Origin: Kordiimonas sp. SCSIO 12603
Lineage (GTDB): Bacteria > Pseudomonadota > Alphaproteobacteria > Sphingomonadales > Kordiimonadaceae
Direction: 5' to 3'
DNA length: 64,000 nucleotides
Assembly (NCBI RefSeq): GCF_024398035.1
Contig: NZ_CP073748.1
Span: 3,463,001-3,527,000 of the forward strand
Below, piece by piece: positions 1 through 8,919 of the stretch. The notes beneath the pieces are model-generated. The model saw only the letters and a list, made by a program, of their open reading frames with translations, was not told the DNA's origin and did not search any database. How positions within the stretch are numbered: position 1 is the stretch's first letter; each line of letters starts with the position of its first letter. A program made the position numbers and the translations under genes.

Positions 1-815
1 GGACTACTGAAGGTTTTCATACCCTTCCAGCGCATAAGCCTAATCACATGCAACACCATCGCGGCGACCGAAGCAAATAAGGTAAAATCGCTATAACCTG
101 CGATAAATAAAACAAAGGTAAGGACCGTAAACAGGATCACTACCACATCGAACTTATCGAACATAATTGGCAGCTGGTCGTCCATGTTTGTTATACCATC
201 CTCAACCAGCTTTTTCTTAAGCCAATTAGCGGTAAAAGCCGGAATAATCCGGCCACCGATAATGCAGATAAGCAGCAATAGAATTGCAAGCCCGGTTTGC
301 CACGGCAGGAAAGGTACTTCCAGCAATTCCAATCTATTCAGGTTGGCAACCAACGCAGATAGAAAAAACAAAACAAACACAGCGATGATTTTGAAATTCC
401 GTTTATTACCACCAGCGATCACCTCACGCGCCGCAAGCCCAACAAACATGGTGAAAAACAGGATCTCAGAAAGAGACGCTATATTCATAGTTTGAATATC
501 AAATAACATTAGTGCAGCTGCAAGCCGGGCAACAGCCCAAAAACCAAACATCAGTGCTAAAGTTCCGCCGCGAAGAGGTGTTCGCCCTGTCCAATTAGGA
601 ATAGCCGTGAAAGCAAACCCGGCAACCACAGCTCCACCATAACCATAGATAAGTTCATGAGCATGCCAGCTGGTTACATCACCAACCAGTTCCATCCCTG
701 CAGCCAGATACATTATCCACAACCCAAGTGATACAATCGCCCAGAGCGCCGCGGAGAAAAAGAAAACTCGGAATGAACCCGCAAAAATAGCCGGGCCGTT
801 ATAGGATACTGTCAT
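1..815 (-). CDS. nnrS: NnrS family heme/copper membrane protein (3' end cut by window edge)
   Basis: Reading the minus strand from the ATG at 815 gives 271 codons without a stop up to the window edge, so the C-terminus is missing. The protein is strongly hydrophobic, with many membrane segments. It carries NnrS family hallmarks: a W-H-A-H-E-L-I-Y-G-Y motif near residue 52 followed by a GFAFTAIPNWTGRTPL segment near residues 68-83. NnrS proteins are inner-membrane proteins that protect cells from nitric oxide and iron nitrosylation. A Crp/Fnr-type regulator gene lies directly upstream on the same strand, with an inverted repeat in between, which suggests NO- or redox-dependent control. Family assignment is firm; the exact biochemical role of the family is not settled. 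Confidence 0.9.
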   Translation of the reverse strand, partial: MTVSYNGPAIFAGSFRVFFFSAALWAIVSLGLWIMYLAAGMELVGDVTSWHAHELIYGYGGAVVAGFAFTAIPNWTGRTPLRGGTLALMFGFWAVARLAAALMLFDIQTMNIASLSEILFFTMFVGLAAREVIAGGNKRNFKIIAVFVLFFLSALVANLNRLELLEVPFLPWQTGLAILLLLICIIGGRIIPAFTANWLKKKLVEDGITNMDDQLPIMFDKFDVVVILFTVLTFVLFIAGYSDFTLFASVAAMVLHVIRLMRWKGMKTFSS

Positions 816-858
816 AGCATCACCTTTCAGCTAATTAGCCTAAGGTTAGGACATTTGA

Positions 859-876
859 TCACATTCCACCATGTGA
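859..876. promoter_or_regulatory. Inverted repeat upstream of nnrS, possible Crp/Fnr-family operator
   Basis: TCACAT-N6-ATGTGA is a perfect 6-bp inverted repeat centred about 50 bp upstream of the nnrS start codon, in the short gap behind the Crp/Fnr gene. Position and symmetry fit an operator for a dimeric regulator, most simply the neighbouring one. The half-sites are in everted order compared with the CRP consensus TGTGA-N6-TCACA, so the assignment is inference. Confidence 0.45.
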
Positions 877-884
877 CATGGTGT

Positions 885-1613
885 CTAGGTCTGTCGCGGC
901 ATCACCGGATCTAGCTGAAGGAAACTATCCACCCATCTAACAAAGGCTACAGGTGCTGTGATTTCAACCGCGCCATAGTGAATAGCGAGAAATCCCCGGG
1001 CTTTATAATCCTTCAATTCTTTCCCGATGGCTACTCTGCTTACTCCCAGCATGTCTGCCAGTTCGTGCTGGTTGATGTTGAGATAAGAGTTTTCATGGTG
1101 TTTCATCATTTGGAGAAGCGCTTTCCCCAGCCGATATTTAAGGGGATAGCGGCGGAGATCATCAATCCATTCCAGAGCATTATGGAGCTGTTCGGTTACA
1201 GATTTTAACATCAGAACCGAAAGTTCAGGTTCTTCATTCAGAAGGCCTTCAAAAGCTGTTCGAGAGATATGGCGAATAGATGTTTCACCAACCGTGATAC
1301 CATCATGTGTACGCGGCAGGCCTGCAAGTAGAGGAAACTCCCCATAGCACTGCCCCGCTTTAAGGACGGCACTTACAAGGAACTTACCTTCCACATCCAT
1401 TTTTCCAAAGCAAACACTGCCTTTCGTAATAACGGAAAAAGCTTCAGTTTCATCGCCCCTGCTCTGAATATGTTGATCCGGCACATAATGGGTAACACTT
1501 CCAAGCATATCCAGCTTCTGCCGCAACAAATTCGGTAGAGAACTGTAAAGGCTTGGAACACCCAGGCTCGGGATATAACTCATCTCTTCCACCAAATGAT
1601 AACTAGTTTGCAT
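885..1613 (-). CDS. Crp/Fnr family transcriptional regulator
   Basis: 242 residues, the usual length for the family. The N-terminal half (about 20-140) is a cyclic-nucleotide-binding-type beta-roll with glycine turns (KGSVCFGKMDVEGKFL, GQCYGEFPLLAGLPRT). A dimerisation helix follows, then a winged HTH near residues 180-222 (HELADMLGVSRVAIGKELKDY). No N-terminal cysteine cluster is present, so an Fnr-type 4Fe-4S oxygen sensor is unlikely; a CRP-like or NO-sensing Dnr/NnrR-like mode is possible. It precedes nnrS on the same strand with about 70 bp between them, suggesting that it controls nnrS. It is divergent from the fatty-acid hydroxylase gene at 1664, with a 50-bp shared promoter region holding a TATCA-N5-TGATA repeat at 1621-1635. 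Confidence 0.9.
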   Translation of the reverse strand: MQTSYHLVEEMSYIPSLGVPSLYSSLPNLLRQKLDMLGSVTHYVPDQHIQSRGDETEAFSVITKGSVCFGKMDVEGKFLVSAVLKAGQCYGEFPLLAGLPRTHDGITVGETSIRHISRTAFEGLLNEEPELSVLMLKSVTEQLHNALEWIDDLRRYPLKYRLGKALLQMMKHHENSYLNINQHELADMLGVSRVAIGKELKDYKARGFLAIHYGAVEITAPVAFVRWVDSFLQLDPVMPRQT

Positions 1614-1663
1614 TTCAAACTATCAGCTTTTGATAAGCTTGTCATTCACCGTGGGAGGGATGA

Positions 1664-2521
1664 ATGGACTACAAACTGATTATACCGTTGATATTCTTGG
1701 GCTTCGCCTTGGCAGAAATTATATCTTCACGTTTTTTCAGCCAACCACATGAAGACAAAGGCGATAAATGGGTGGAAATCATCAGCACTTTGATGCTGAC
1801 AGGTGTAACCCAGCCTTTCATTCTCATATCCGCTATGTATCTGGCAGAACAAGTTGCTCCAACCTATGCTGGTTCGCTGGCTGAACTAACCATCGGCTTC
1901 AAAATACTAATTCTGCTGATCGGCGATGATATGATGCAATATTGGTGGCACCGCGCTTCCCACACTTTTCCGTTCCTTTATGGGCTGCATCGCGCGCACC
2001 ACAACGGCAACTATATGAGTATACGTATCGTCTACCGAAACAACATTCTTTACTACAGCCTAATGCCATCTTTGTGGATTTCTGGCGTGCTCATCTATCT
2101 GGGGCTCGGAGATATTTATATCTATTATGTAGTGCTGAAAATGTCGGTCATCTTCGGCGCACATTCAAACGTACGCTGGGATAAGCCTTTCATTGAACAT
2201 GCTTGGCTTTCACCAATTTACTGGGTTCTTGAACGCACTATATCCACACCCGCTACACATGCTGCCCATCACGGAAAATATGCAGATGACCCCGCAACCA
2301 ACTATAAAGGTAATTTTGGGAACCTGCTGTTTTTCTGGGATATTCTTTTCGGCACCGCGAAAATCACACGAACATATCCAATAGAATATGGTGTTGAAAA
2401 CCTTGCCCCCATGAGTGCCAAAGCGCAGCTTCTTTGGCCGATATTGCAGGACGAAACATCCCCTGCGGAAGAAATAACTCCAGCAGAACCTATGAAAACA
2501 TCGAATGCTGCTGCGAAATAG
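1664..2521 (+). CDS. Sterol desaturase / fatty acid hydroxylase superfamily protein
   Basis: 285 residues with several membrane helices and the three histidine clusters that bind the di-iron centre in this superfamily: HRASH (96-100), HRAHH (109-113) and HAAHH (199-203). Members are membrane-bound oxygenases that hydroxylate or desaturate sterols, carotenoids or fatty acids; the substrate cannot be told from sequence. The C-terminal tail (about 260-285) is low-complexity, rich in Glu, Pro and Ala. The start at 1664 is preceded by GGGAGGG; an overlapping ATG at 1660 is out of frame. It stands alone on its strand after the divergent Crp/Fnr gene. Confidence 0.85.
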   Translation: MDYKLIIPLIFLGFALAEIISSRFFSQPHEDKGDKWVEIISTLMLTGVTQPFILISAMYLAEQVAPTYAGSLAELTIGFKILILLIGDDMMQYWWHRASHTFPFLYGLHRAHHNGNYMSIRIVYRNNILYYSLMPSLWISGVLIYLGLGDIYIYYVVLKMSVIFGAHSNVRWDKPFIEHAWLSPIYWVLERTISTPATHAAHHGKYADDPATNYKGNFGNLLFFWDILFGTAKITRTYPIEYGVENLAPMSAKAQLLWPILQDETSPAEEITPAEPMKTSNAAAK

Positions 2522-2660
2522 CATCTACAACCGATTGTTTTTAAAGGGATTAACTGTCCGGGCATTCTTTTTAAAGAACCACGCCATGCCCGGACAGTTA
2601 ATTGCTGGCTCTCACCGGGAAATTTGAATTTCTTTCTGTCGGACATGACAGGAGGAAACC

Positions 2661-3689
2661 ATGATTTTCAAAACAACATTTATCTCACTTCTAGCACTCA
2701 CAACCTCGGCCTACGCTGAACCGCCTAAAGTCTGCGACGACACATACAAATGCTCATATTCAGACTCAGGTTTGGTGGCAAGCAAAGAAGACGGCGCAGA
2801 AACTTATCTGCCCATCATGCAAAATGCCGCGAAGATTTTTGAGAAACACTTTGGAAAAAAACCGGGTTTAACTGCGTTGACACTCGGTGGTTCTGCGCCG
2901 GATACCTTTAAAGGCGCACTTAAAGAAAATGGTTACACAACCATTATGCCTTGGCTCACACCAGATCAAAAATCAAAATTGGTAGCTGGTAATATTAGGA
3001 AACAAATAAAAGCCCAACAACCTTCACTACCTGATGCCACAGTGGATACCATCGTTGCAGAACAAGTTGAAAAGCTGCAAAAGCAAGGTGCCGTTCAGTC
3101 TGGTGAACTGGAAAAAGGTGTACTCGCTCATGAACTGGCTCATATGTGGTTTCATCATGCCTATTATCCAGATTCGGAACCAGATGGTGAACCACAATAC
3201 GGCAGTGATGCTCCCGACTGGCTAGACGAGCTTTCAGCCGTTCTCGCAGAAAATGAAGCTGTTACAAAAGGCCGCTTAAAAGCTCTTAAGAAACTTGCCG
3301 CATCGGGGAACTTTGATGCCTTCTGGCCACTTGAAGAATACCTCCAGATGGAACACCCTCTTTTCAGACAGGTAACCAAAATACGGGAGCAAGCATCAGA
3401 ACCAAAGGGAAGTTCCACCATTATGATTAAAAACCTAGATGATTTTGATTTAGGCGAAAACGCCAGAAACCCAGCTGATTTTTATGCACAATCAAGAGGA
3501 TTTGCGGATTACCTTATAGATAAATCTGGCAATCCTGCGATTTTCCATGAGATTGCCAGCCATATTTCTAGTGGTCATTCGATGGTAAGCTGGCTCGCAA
3601 AAAATGGAAAACAGCATAACATTCCAACAAGCGTTACCGAATTGGAAGCCGATTGGCACACATGGATGAAAGACTATTACGCGAGTTAA
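2661..3689 (+). CDS. Secreted HExxH protein, putative zinc metallopeptidase of unknown family
   Basis: 342 residues with a Sec signal peptide (first about 19 residues, ending AYA). The central motif HELAH (157-161) is a zincin HExxH, and DWLDE at 186-190 supplies a glutamate that could be the third zinc ligand, as in gluzincins. Two cysteines near the mature N-terminus (C25, C31) may form a disulfide. I do not recognise a named family. A clear AGGAGG ribosome-binding site precedes the ATG. The gene converges with the next one and their 3' ends overlap by 4 bp. Periplasmic or extracellular proteolysis is inference from the motif. Confidence 0.7.
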   Translation: MIFKTTFISLLALTTSAYAEPPKVCDDTYKCSYSDSGLVASKEDGAETYLPIMQNAAKIFEKHFGKKPGLTALTLGGSAPDTFKGALKENGYTTIMPWLTPDQKSKLVAGNIRKQIKAQQPSLPDATVDTIVAEQVEKLQKQGAVQSGELEKGVLAHELAHMWFHHAYYPDSEPDGEPQYGSDAPDWLDELSAVLAENEAVTKGRLKALKKLAASGNFDAFWPLEEYLQMEHPLFRQVTKIREQASEPKGSSTIMIKNLDDFDLGENARNPADFYAQSRGFADYLIDKSGNPAIFHEIASHISSGHSMVSWLAKNGKQHNIPTSVTELEADWHTWMKDYYAS

Positions 3690-4273
3690 TCCTCAGCAAC
3701 CATAGCCACTAATTTTCGGGACAGGGTTTCACGAGCTTTCTCAGGCATACCTGCTTTGGCAAGCTCTTCTACAATCCTGTCCTCAGAGAAGTCCTTCCTC
3801 TCTAAATTCAGGAATACAGGTTTCATCTCACCAGAACTATCTTCCAAACGGATGCTCTTGAGATTGAGTGTATCAAGCTCCTGTGCGGTTACTCGCCCAT
3901 TCACGTTTTGATCAGCATTTTCAAGGAGCATAAAGAGCGCCTTACGGCTTTCATCTCTGGCATCTGTTGCAGTGAGATACGCATCAGCATTGGTATCAAG
4001 TGCAGAAAGAAGCATCTGCGCTGGTTCACTTGCAGGCTGTTCATAAAACGCTGCTAAAGAAATCCCAGCAGCCAGTAGCGCTGCAATACTCAGAGATTTT
4101 GTAGAAACTGGAAAACGGTTCTCAGGGCCAGTGATATATTCCTCAATTGAACCGCGCAGCACATCACTTGCTGTTTGGCCGCGTGCCTTACACGCTTCCA
4201 TAAAGCTGGTTTTCTTCGAGTATTCCAGCCTTATTTCAAGGCTTTCGCTTTTCTTCTCTCGCCGAGGCATCAC
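3686..4273 (-). CDS. Ribbon-helix-helix / transmembrane / EF-hand protein, function unknown
   Basis: 195 residues in an unusual layout. Residues about 10-48 read as a basic ribbon-helix-helix DNA-binding unit: a strand SLEIRLEYSK followed by two helices with a GQTASDVL turn. Residues about 60-77 are one hydrophobic helix. The remaining 115 residues hold two EF-hand calcium loops, DTNADAYLTATD (93-104) and DQNVNGRVTAQE (121-132), with acidic or amide side chains at positions 1, 3, 5, 9 and 12. A membrane-tethered regulator sensing periplasmic calcium would fit, but that is inference. An alternative is that the N-terminal segment only resembles RHH. It is followed convergently by the HExxH gene. 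Confidence 0.65.
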   Translation of the reverse strand: MMPRREKKSESLEIRLEYSKKTSFMEACKARGQTASDVLRGSIEEYITGPENRFPVSTKSLSIAALLAAGISLAAFYEQPASEPAQMLLSALDTNADAYLTATDARDESRKALFMLLENADQNVNGRVTAQELDTLNLKSIRLEDSSGEMKPVFLNLERKDFSEDRIVEELAKAGMPEKARETLSRKLVAMVAED

Positions 4274-4297
4274 TGAATCACCACGCTGTTTTAACTT

Positions 4298-4834
4298 TCA
4301 GTCTTCTTTCTTATCCGCTTTATGGAAAAAATGGTAGTAACCATATTCTGCTGTACTCAACATCAAGATCAAAGCAATAAACAAACTCTGACTATCAAAA
4401 CCTGAATCCCAAAAAATGTATAAATTCATAAATGATAGGAACAAAAATATCCAAAAAGACCATTTAACTGGCCAGTAACGATGCGTATTCTCATACCTAC
4501 GCTGTATAAAAGGTACACCCTCGTCCACTGTTTTCATTTTCCGAACAAACACACCTTCAAAATACCAGTTTATGTTAAACAACACATAGCCAGCAAAAAG
4601 TACAATCACCACCATCAACCCAGCCTGAAAAACGGCATTTAATGAAGAATAAAATGCCATGGGTATGAATCCCTTGGAGAACATAATTACCAGTATGATT
4701 GAAACAAATAGAAACGCCTGTATAAGCCGCAACGCCTCAAATTTCTTATAAGTTTCTTCATCTACACGGTAGCCTTTAGCCTTACGGCCTGCCCGGATAA
4801 AATAGCCACCTTCCCTTATAATTGGTGTGCCCAC
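4298..4834 (-). CDS. Four-helix membrane protein, function unknown
   Basis: About 178 residues with four predicted membrane helices in two pairs separated by a basic loop (FVRKMKTVDEGVPFIQRRYENTHRYW). No family recognised. The frame is open up to 4918, but the GTG at 4834 is preferred: it has a strong GAGGGGAAG ribosome-binding site at the right spacing, whereas the upstream GTG/ATG at 4918/4912 have none. With this start the gap to the divergent ubiD gene becomes about 108 bp, enough for two promoters. The C-terminus is charged (KADKKED) and likely cytoplasmic. Confidence 0.65.
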   Translation of the reverse strand: MGTPIIREGGYFIRAGRKAKGYRVDEETYKKFEALRLIQAFLFVSIILVIMFSKGFIPMAFYSSLNAVFQAGLMVVIVLFAGYVLFNINWYFEGVFVRKMKTVDEGVPFIQRRYENTHRYWPVKWSFWIFLFLSFMNLYIFWDSGFDSQSLFIALILMLSTAEYGYYHFFHKADKKED

Positions 4835-4942
4835 AGTAACTTCCCCTCTAATCCATGCACTTATTAAGGGAATTACGCCAGAAATACACTTATTGCAATT
4901 ATCCCATAGCATCCTCACGCAAGCTTTATTATAAGCGTGGTC

Positions 4943-6454
4943 ATGGCTTATGATTCACTTCGCGATTTTATCGATCGGCTAGAGGCCGAAGGCAGACTTG
5001 TTCGGGTCACTGAGCAAGTATCCACTCACCTTGAAATGACTGAAATTCAAACCCGTGTCCTGCATGCTGGCGGGCCCGCGATCCTGTTTGAAAATGTGGT
5101 AAATGAGAACGGCGAAAAATCAGATATGCCCGTGCTCGTAAACCTGTTCGGAACAGTGGAGCGCGTGGCATGGGGCATGAACCGTGAACCACACGAACTG
5201 CGTGAAGTGGGGGAAACACTAGCGTTCCTCAGGCAGCCGGAGCCACCACGCGGTGTGAAGGATGCGCTTGAGCTCTTGCCGCTTGCCAAACAAGTGCTGG
5301 CTATGAAGCCAAAGAAGGTTAAAAAAGCCCCGGTACAGGAAGTAGTGCTGACAGGGGATGATATTGATCTGTTCAAACTACCGATCCAGACCTGTTGGCC
5401 GGATGAACCGGCACCTCTTATCACTTGGCCGCTGGTTGTAACCAAAGGGCCTTCTGATAAAGCGGAAGATAAATATAACCTGGGCATCTACCGGATGCAG
5501 CGTTTGGGTAAAGATAAAACTCTGATGCGCTGGTTGAAGCACCGTGGCGGTGCACAGCAATATGCCCGCTGGAAAGAACAGAAGCGCGAACCTGTTCCTG
5601 CAGCTGCCGTTATTGGTGCTGATCCTGGTACTATTCTAGCCGCAGTAACGCCAGTGCCCGATACGCTTTCAGAATACCAGTTTGCCGGCCTGCTGCGCGG
5701 GAAGAAGGTACCGCTCGTAGACTGTAAAACTGTGCCACTGCAAGTGCCTGCCACCGCTGAGATCGTGATTGAAGGGTATGTAAGCCTTGATGATTATGGT
5801 GATGAAGGACCATACGGGGACCACACAGGGTATTATAACAGTGTGGAGAAATTCCCAGAATTCCACATCACCGCCATTACTATGCGGAAAGACCCAATTT
5901 ACCTGAGCACCTACACTGGCCGCCCACCTGATGAGCCTGCAATCTTAGGCGAAGCACTTAATGAGGTGTTTATTCCCCTGCTGCAGCAGCAGTTCCCAGA
6001 GATTGTTGATTTCTGGCTTCCTCCAGAAGGCTGTAGCTACCGTGTGGCTGTTGTCAGTATCAAAAAAGCTTATGCAGGCCACGCCAAACGGGTGATGACA
6101 GGCGTTTGGTCATACTTGCGCCAGTTCGTTTACACCAAATTCGTAATCGTTGTGGATGATGATATCGATTGTCGTGATTGGAAAGATGTAATCTGGGCTA
6201 TGAGTACCCGGATGGACCCGGTCCGGGATATTGTCACCATTGAAAACACACCTATCGACTATCTTGATTTCGCAAGCCCTGAAAGCGGGCTTGGCGGTAA
6301 GCTCGGCATGGATGCCACCAACAAGGTAGGCAATGAAACCCACCGCGAATGGGGCACCGAGATTTATATGGAAGACGATGTAGTGAACAAAGTTGACGCT
6401 ATGTGGGACAGCCTTGGCATCCCCGGCGAATATTCAAAAATATGGAAAAAATAA
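4943..6454 (+). CDS. ubiD: UbiD family decarboxylase (4-hydroxy-3-polyprenylbenzoate decarboxylase)
   Basis: About 503 residues, full length for UbiD. The family uses prenylated FMN (made by UbiX) to remove the carboxyl group from the polyprenylated 4-hydroxybenzoate intermediate of ubiquinone synthesis. Visible hallmarks are NLGIYRMQ near residue 179 (prFMN/metal site), [11 protein letters not shown] near 288 (catalytic acidic residues) and [16 protein letters not shown]. The open frame extends to a GTG at 4937, but the ATG at 4943 is the natural start; no strong ribosome-binding site is seen. The next gene follows after 4 bp, so they may be co-transcribed. Paralogous UbiD enzymes act on other aromatic acids, so the substrate is likely but not proven. 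Confidence 0.9.
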   Translation: MAYDSLRDFIDRLEAEGRLVRVTEQVSTHLEMTEIQTRVLHAGGPAILFENVVNENGEKSDMPVLVNLFGTVERVAWGMNREPHELREVGETLAFLRQPEPPRGVKDALELLPLAKQVLAMKPKKVKKAPVQEVVLTGDDIDLFKLPIQTCWPDEPAPLITWPLVVTKGPSDKAEDKYNLGIYRMQRLGKDKTLMRWLKHRGGAQQYARWKEQKREPVPAAAVIGADPGTILAAVTPVPDTLSEYQFAGLLRGKKVPLVDCKTVPLQVPATAEIVIEGYVSLDDYGDEGPYGDHTGYYNSVEKFPEFHITAITMRKDPIYLSTYTGRPPDEPAILGEALNEVFIPLLQQQFPEIVDFWLPPEGCSYRVAVVSIKKAYAGHAKRVMTGVWSYLRQFVYTKFVIVVDDDIDCRDWKDVIWAMSTRMDPVRDIVTIENTPIDYLDFASPESGLGGKLGMDATNKVGNETHREWGTEIYMEDDVVNKVDAMWDSLGIPGEYSKIWKK

Positions 6455-6458
6455 CTGA

Positions 6459-7295
6459 ATGAAAAATACGTTAAAAACACTAACGGCAGCACTAGCAATA
6501 ACACTATCAGCACAAGCTGAAGAAACAGACACAATCAAATTATATGCGCTTGATTGCGGCACCATCGAAATGTTCGATATTGGTGCCTTTTCAAGCGAAG
6601 GTCACTTTAACGGACAAAGCGTTACGCTCGCAGACCCATGCTTTCTGATCCGTCATCCTAAAGGGGATTTCCTTTGGGACACTGGTCTTGAACAGTCACT
6701 GAGTGAACATCAAGATGGTATGAACGCTGGCTACGGTATTCTCCGTATGGAACGCAGCCTTACAGACCAGCTTGCTGATCTTGGCATGAGCACAGACGAT
6801 GTAGAATATCTGGGTCTTAGCCACTGGCATCCGGACCATTCAGGGAATGCCGCACTTTTCACCAGTTCAACACTTGTGATCAACAACCGCGAACATGCTT
6901 TTATGTTCTCCGACGAGATGAAAGCCCAGCCTGAAGCTTATAAAGTGTGGGGTGCACTTGAGAATACAAAGACCATCCAATTTGATACTGAACATGACGT
7001 GTTTGGCGACGGCACTGTGGTGGTAAAATATATGCCCGGTCACACAGTCGGACACTCTGTGCTTTACGTAAACCTTCAGGAAACTGGTGGTTATCTCTTC
7101 TCCGGTGATCTTTACACCCATGCAGAAGGCCGAGAGAAAAAAGCTGTTCCCTCTTTCAATTTTAATAAAGAAGCGACCTCTATTTCACAGAGCGCTTTTG
7201 AGGCATACGCCAGGGAAAAAGGTGCACGCATCATCATCCAGCATGAGATGAAGCATTTTAACAGCCTGCCTGCATTCCCTGCTTATGAGCAGTAA
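6459..7295 (+). CDS. Exported metallo-beta-lactamase-fold hydrolase, N-acyl homoserine lactonase-like
   Basis: 278 residues with a signal peptide (first 20 residues, ending AQA). The MBL metal site is complete: HWHPDH at 122-127, H195 in MPGHTVGH and D217 in FSGDLYTH. Order, spacing and length match the AHL lactonase (AiiA/AttM-type) branch, enzymes that open the lactone ring of acyl-homoserine lactone signals. Unlike AiiA this protein is exported, so it would act in the periplasm or outside. It begins 4 bp after ubiD. Related MBL proteins hydrolyse other lactones, so the substrate is inference. Confidence 0.8.
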   Translation: MKNTLKTLTAALAITLSAQAEETDTIKLYALDCGTIEMFDIGAFSSEGHFNGQSVTLADPCFLIRHPKGDFLWDTGLEQSLSEHQDGMNAGYGILRMERSLTDQLADLGMSTDDVEYLGLSHWHPDHSGNAALFTSSTLVINNREHAFMFSDEMKAQPEAYKVWGALENTKTIQFDTEHDVFGDGTVVVKYMPGHTVGHSVLYVNLQETGGYLFSGDLYTHAEGREKKAVPSFNFNKEATSISQSAFEAYAREKGARIIIQHEMKHFNSLPAFPAYEQ

Positions 7296-7385
7296 TATCA
7301 AAAATGTGATGAGATAACAGCCATCAAAAGTTGTACTTCATCACGTAATACGTATACATTCTTCTCAGGAAATTGGGGAATACAT

Positions 7386-8099
7386 ATGCTTTTAAAAACA
7401 CTACTAGGCCTTCAACTCATCGTTTCAGCTTCATCACTCGCATATACTGAAAAAGGCAACCCTCTACCAGTTCAGCCCGATGAAGAAATCGAAATCAACG
7501 CGAAACAGCTTGAGAAAACACTACGCGGCTCACTTCGGGAAGCTTTCAGCGCTTATCATGAAGGCGATTATCCCAAAGCGGAAAAACAGTTTTCTATACT
7601 GGCGACACAGCAATTTATAGCGTTTGAAAAACAAATCCAGGGTCGCCAAGCCTTTGAAGCATTAGGAAATGGTGGGCAAATAACACGCGCCACATTGAAT
7701 CTTCCAGATGACTGGGAAGGCGAAAATCAGGCCTATACTGCTGGATCACGTGCAAAAGCTCTGAGTGTATTTTCGCAGGCTCCGGCGGGCGCTCTACGCG
7801 TAACCTCCTCGCAGCTCTATTTTGTTCAAGGTGTAACAGAACTTCAGCAGAATAAACTTGAAGAGGCACGTAAATCTTTCCAAAAATCCCTTCGTTTGAA
7901 CCGAACGAACATTGATTCCCGTATCGAGCTAGCGCTTCTCGATTTACGGAGCGGTGACCTTGAAGCACTACCTGAACAGTTTAAAAACATAGAAACTATC
8001 ATTGAGAGGCTCTGTAGACGCGAAACCAAATGCGTGCAAATAGCAAGCAGCAAGAAGCGTTTTGAACAGGTTCAACTGGCGTATAATAACCACAGCTAA
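7386..8099 (+). CDS. Exported TPR-like protein, function unknown
   Basis: 237 residues with an N-terminal signal-like segment ([19 protein letters not shown]). Two or three helical-repeat units resembling TPRs are visible: [14 protein letters not shown] near residue 58 and [19 protein letters not shown] near 148, followed by a further pair of helices near 170-195. It has two C-terminal cysteines (CRRETKC). TPR proteins mediate protein contacts, so a scaffold role in the periplasm is plausible. A GGAAATTGGGGAATACAT stretch precedes the start. It stands between the lactonase-like gene and aox without obvious co-transcription. Confidence 0.6.
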   Translation: MLLKTLLGLQLIVSASSLAYTEKGNPLPVQPDEEIEINAKQLEKTLRGSLREAFSAYHEGDYPKAEKQFSILATQQFIAFEKQIQGRQAFEALGNGGQITRATLNLPDDWEGENQAYTAGSRAKALSVFSQAPAGALRVTSSQLYFVQGVTELQQNKLEEARKSFQKSLRLNRTNIDSRIELALLDLRSGDLEALPEQFKNIETIIERLCRRETKCVQIASSKKRFEQVQLAYNNHS

Positions 8100-8143
8100 T
8101 CTTATTCATAGAACAAGCGCAGGGGAACAAGTTCCTCTGCCAA

Positions 8144-8161
8144 ACTGTCACATGTGACAGT
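8144..8161. promoter_or_regulatory. Perfect 18-bp palindrome upstream of aox, probable operator
   Basis: ACTGTCACATGTGACAGT is identical to its reverse complement. It ends 72 bp before the aox start codon. It can be read as TGTCA-N4-TGACA, the 5-4-5 geometry of Fnr/Dnr-type sites. Alternative oxidase genes are typically induced by NO or respiratory inhibition, so a stress-responsive operator is a natural reading; the cognate regulator is unknown. Confidence 0.55.
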
Positions 8162-8233
8162 CTGTCTAATGAAAATTTAATCAATCCCACCCAATATAGA
8201 ACCTGTAGCCCACACCTATGTGAGGAGGTTCTT

Positions 8234-8902
8234 ATGGCTCATTCACAAGCTCCACAAGGAGCCGAAATCCTTCATCATGAACCTAAAGGGTTCACAGATC
8301 ATTTTGCTTACGGCTTTGTTAAAGCCCTGCGCTTTGTAGCGGATAGTTTTTTCGCGAAACGATATGGCCACCGTGCTGTGGTACTGGAAACTGTAGCAGC
8401 TGTTCCCGGTATGGTCGCTGGCCTGTTGCAGCACCTTAAGTGCCTAAGGCACATTCGAGATGATCAGGGCTGGATTCGTGAACTGCTTGATGAGGCAGAG
8501 AATGAGCGCATGCATTTGATGACATTTATCGAAGTAGCCAAACCTACATGGTTTGAACGTGCCGTAATTATGATCACTCAACTTATTTTCTATAATGTCT
8601 ATTTCTTTCTCTATCTGTTCTCTGCAAAAACAGCGCACCGGGTTGTTGGCTACTTCGAAGAAGAAGCGGTTGTAAGCTATAGCCAATATCTTGAAGAAAT
8701 TGATGCCGGACGCCACGCAAACACCGAAGCACCCCAAATCGCTATCGATTACTGGAACCTTGCAGAAGATGCCACACTGCGTGATGTGGTAATCGCCGTT
8801 CGTGATGATGAAGCAGGACATAGAGACCGAAATCATTATTTTGCAAACAGTTTAGAAGCTGGCGATCGGCCAAAAGGAAACAGCACGCTAGCTCATTCCT
8901 AG
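8234..8902 (+). CDS. aox: Alternative oxidase (cyanide-insensitive ubiquinol oxidase)
   Basis: 222 residues. All di-iron ligands of the AOX family are visible: E52 (VVLET), E91 and H94 (NERMH), the FEEEAV motif at 141-146, and E193 and H196 ([11 protein letters not shown]). Two hydrophobic segments near 108-130 and 48-66 match the monotopic membrane association of the family. AOX oxidises ubiquinol and reduces oxygen to water without pumping protons, and it tolerates cyanide and nitric oxide. The start follows a GAGGAGG ribosome-binding site. AOX is common in plants and fungi and sporadic in bacteria, mainly marine proteobacteria. A perfect palindrome lies upstream and a terminator-like hairpin downstream. 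Confidence 0.95.
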   Translation: MAHSQAPQGAEILHHEPKGFTDHFAYGFVKALRFVADSFFAKRYGHRAVVLETVAAVPGMVAGLLQHLKCLRHIRDDQGWIRELLDEAENERMHLMTFIEVAKPTWFERAVIMITQLIFYNVYFFLYLFSAKTAHRVVGYFEEEAVVSYSQYLEEIDAGRHANTEAPQIAIDYWNLAEDATLRDVVIAVRDDEAGHRDRNHYFANSLEAGDRPKGNSTLAHS

Positions 8903-8919
8903 TTAAAACTACTACTCTC

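Noticed and set aside
184-495. 103-codon plus-strand ORF
   Set aside because: It lies opposite the nnrS frame, which is open through the window edge and has clear family motifs; the plus-strand translation shows no recognisable domain.
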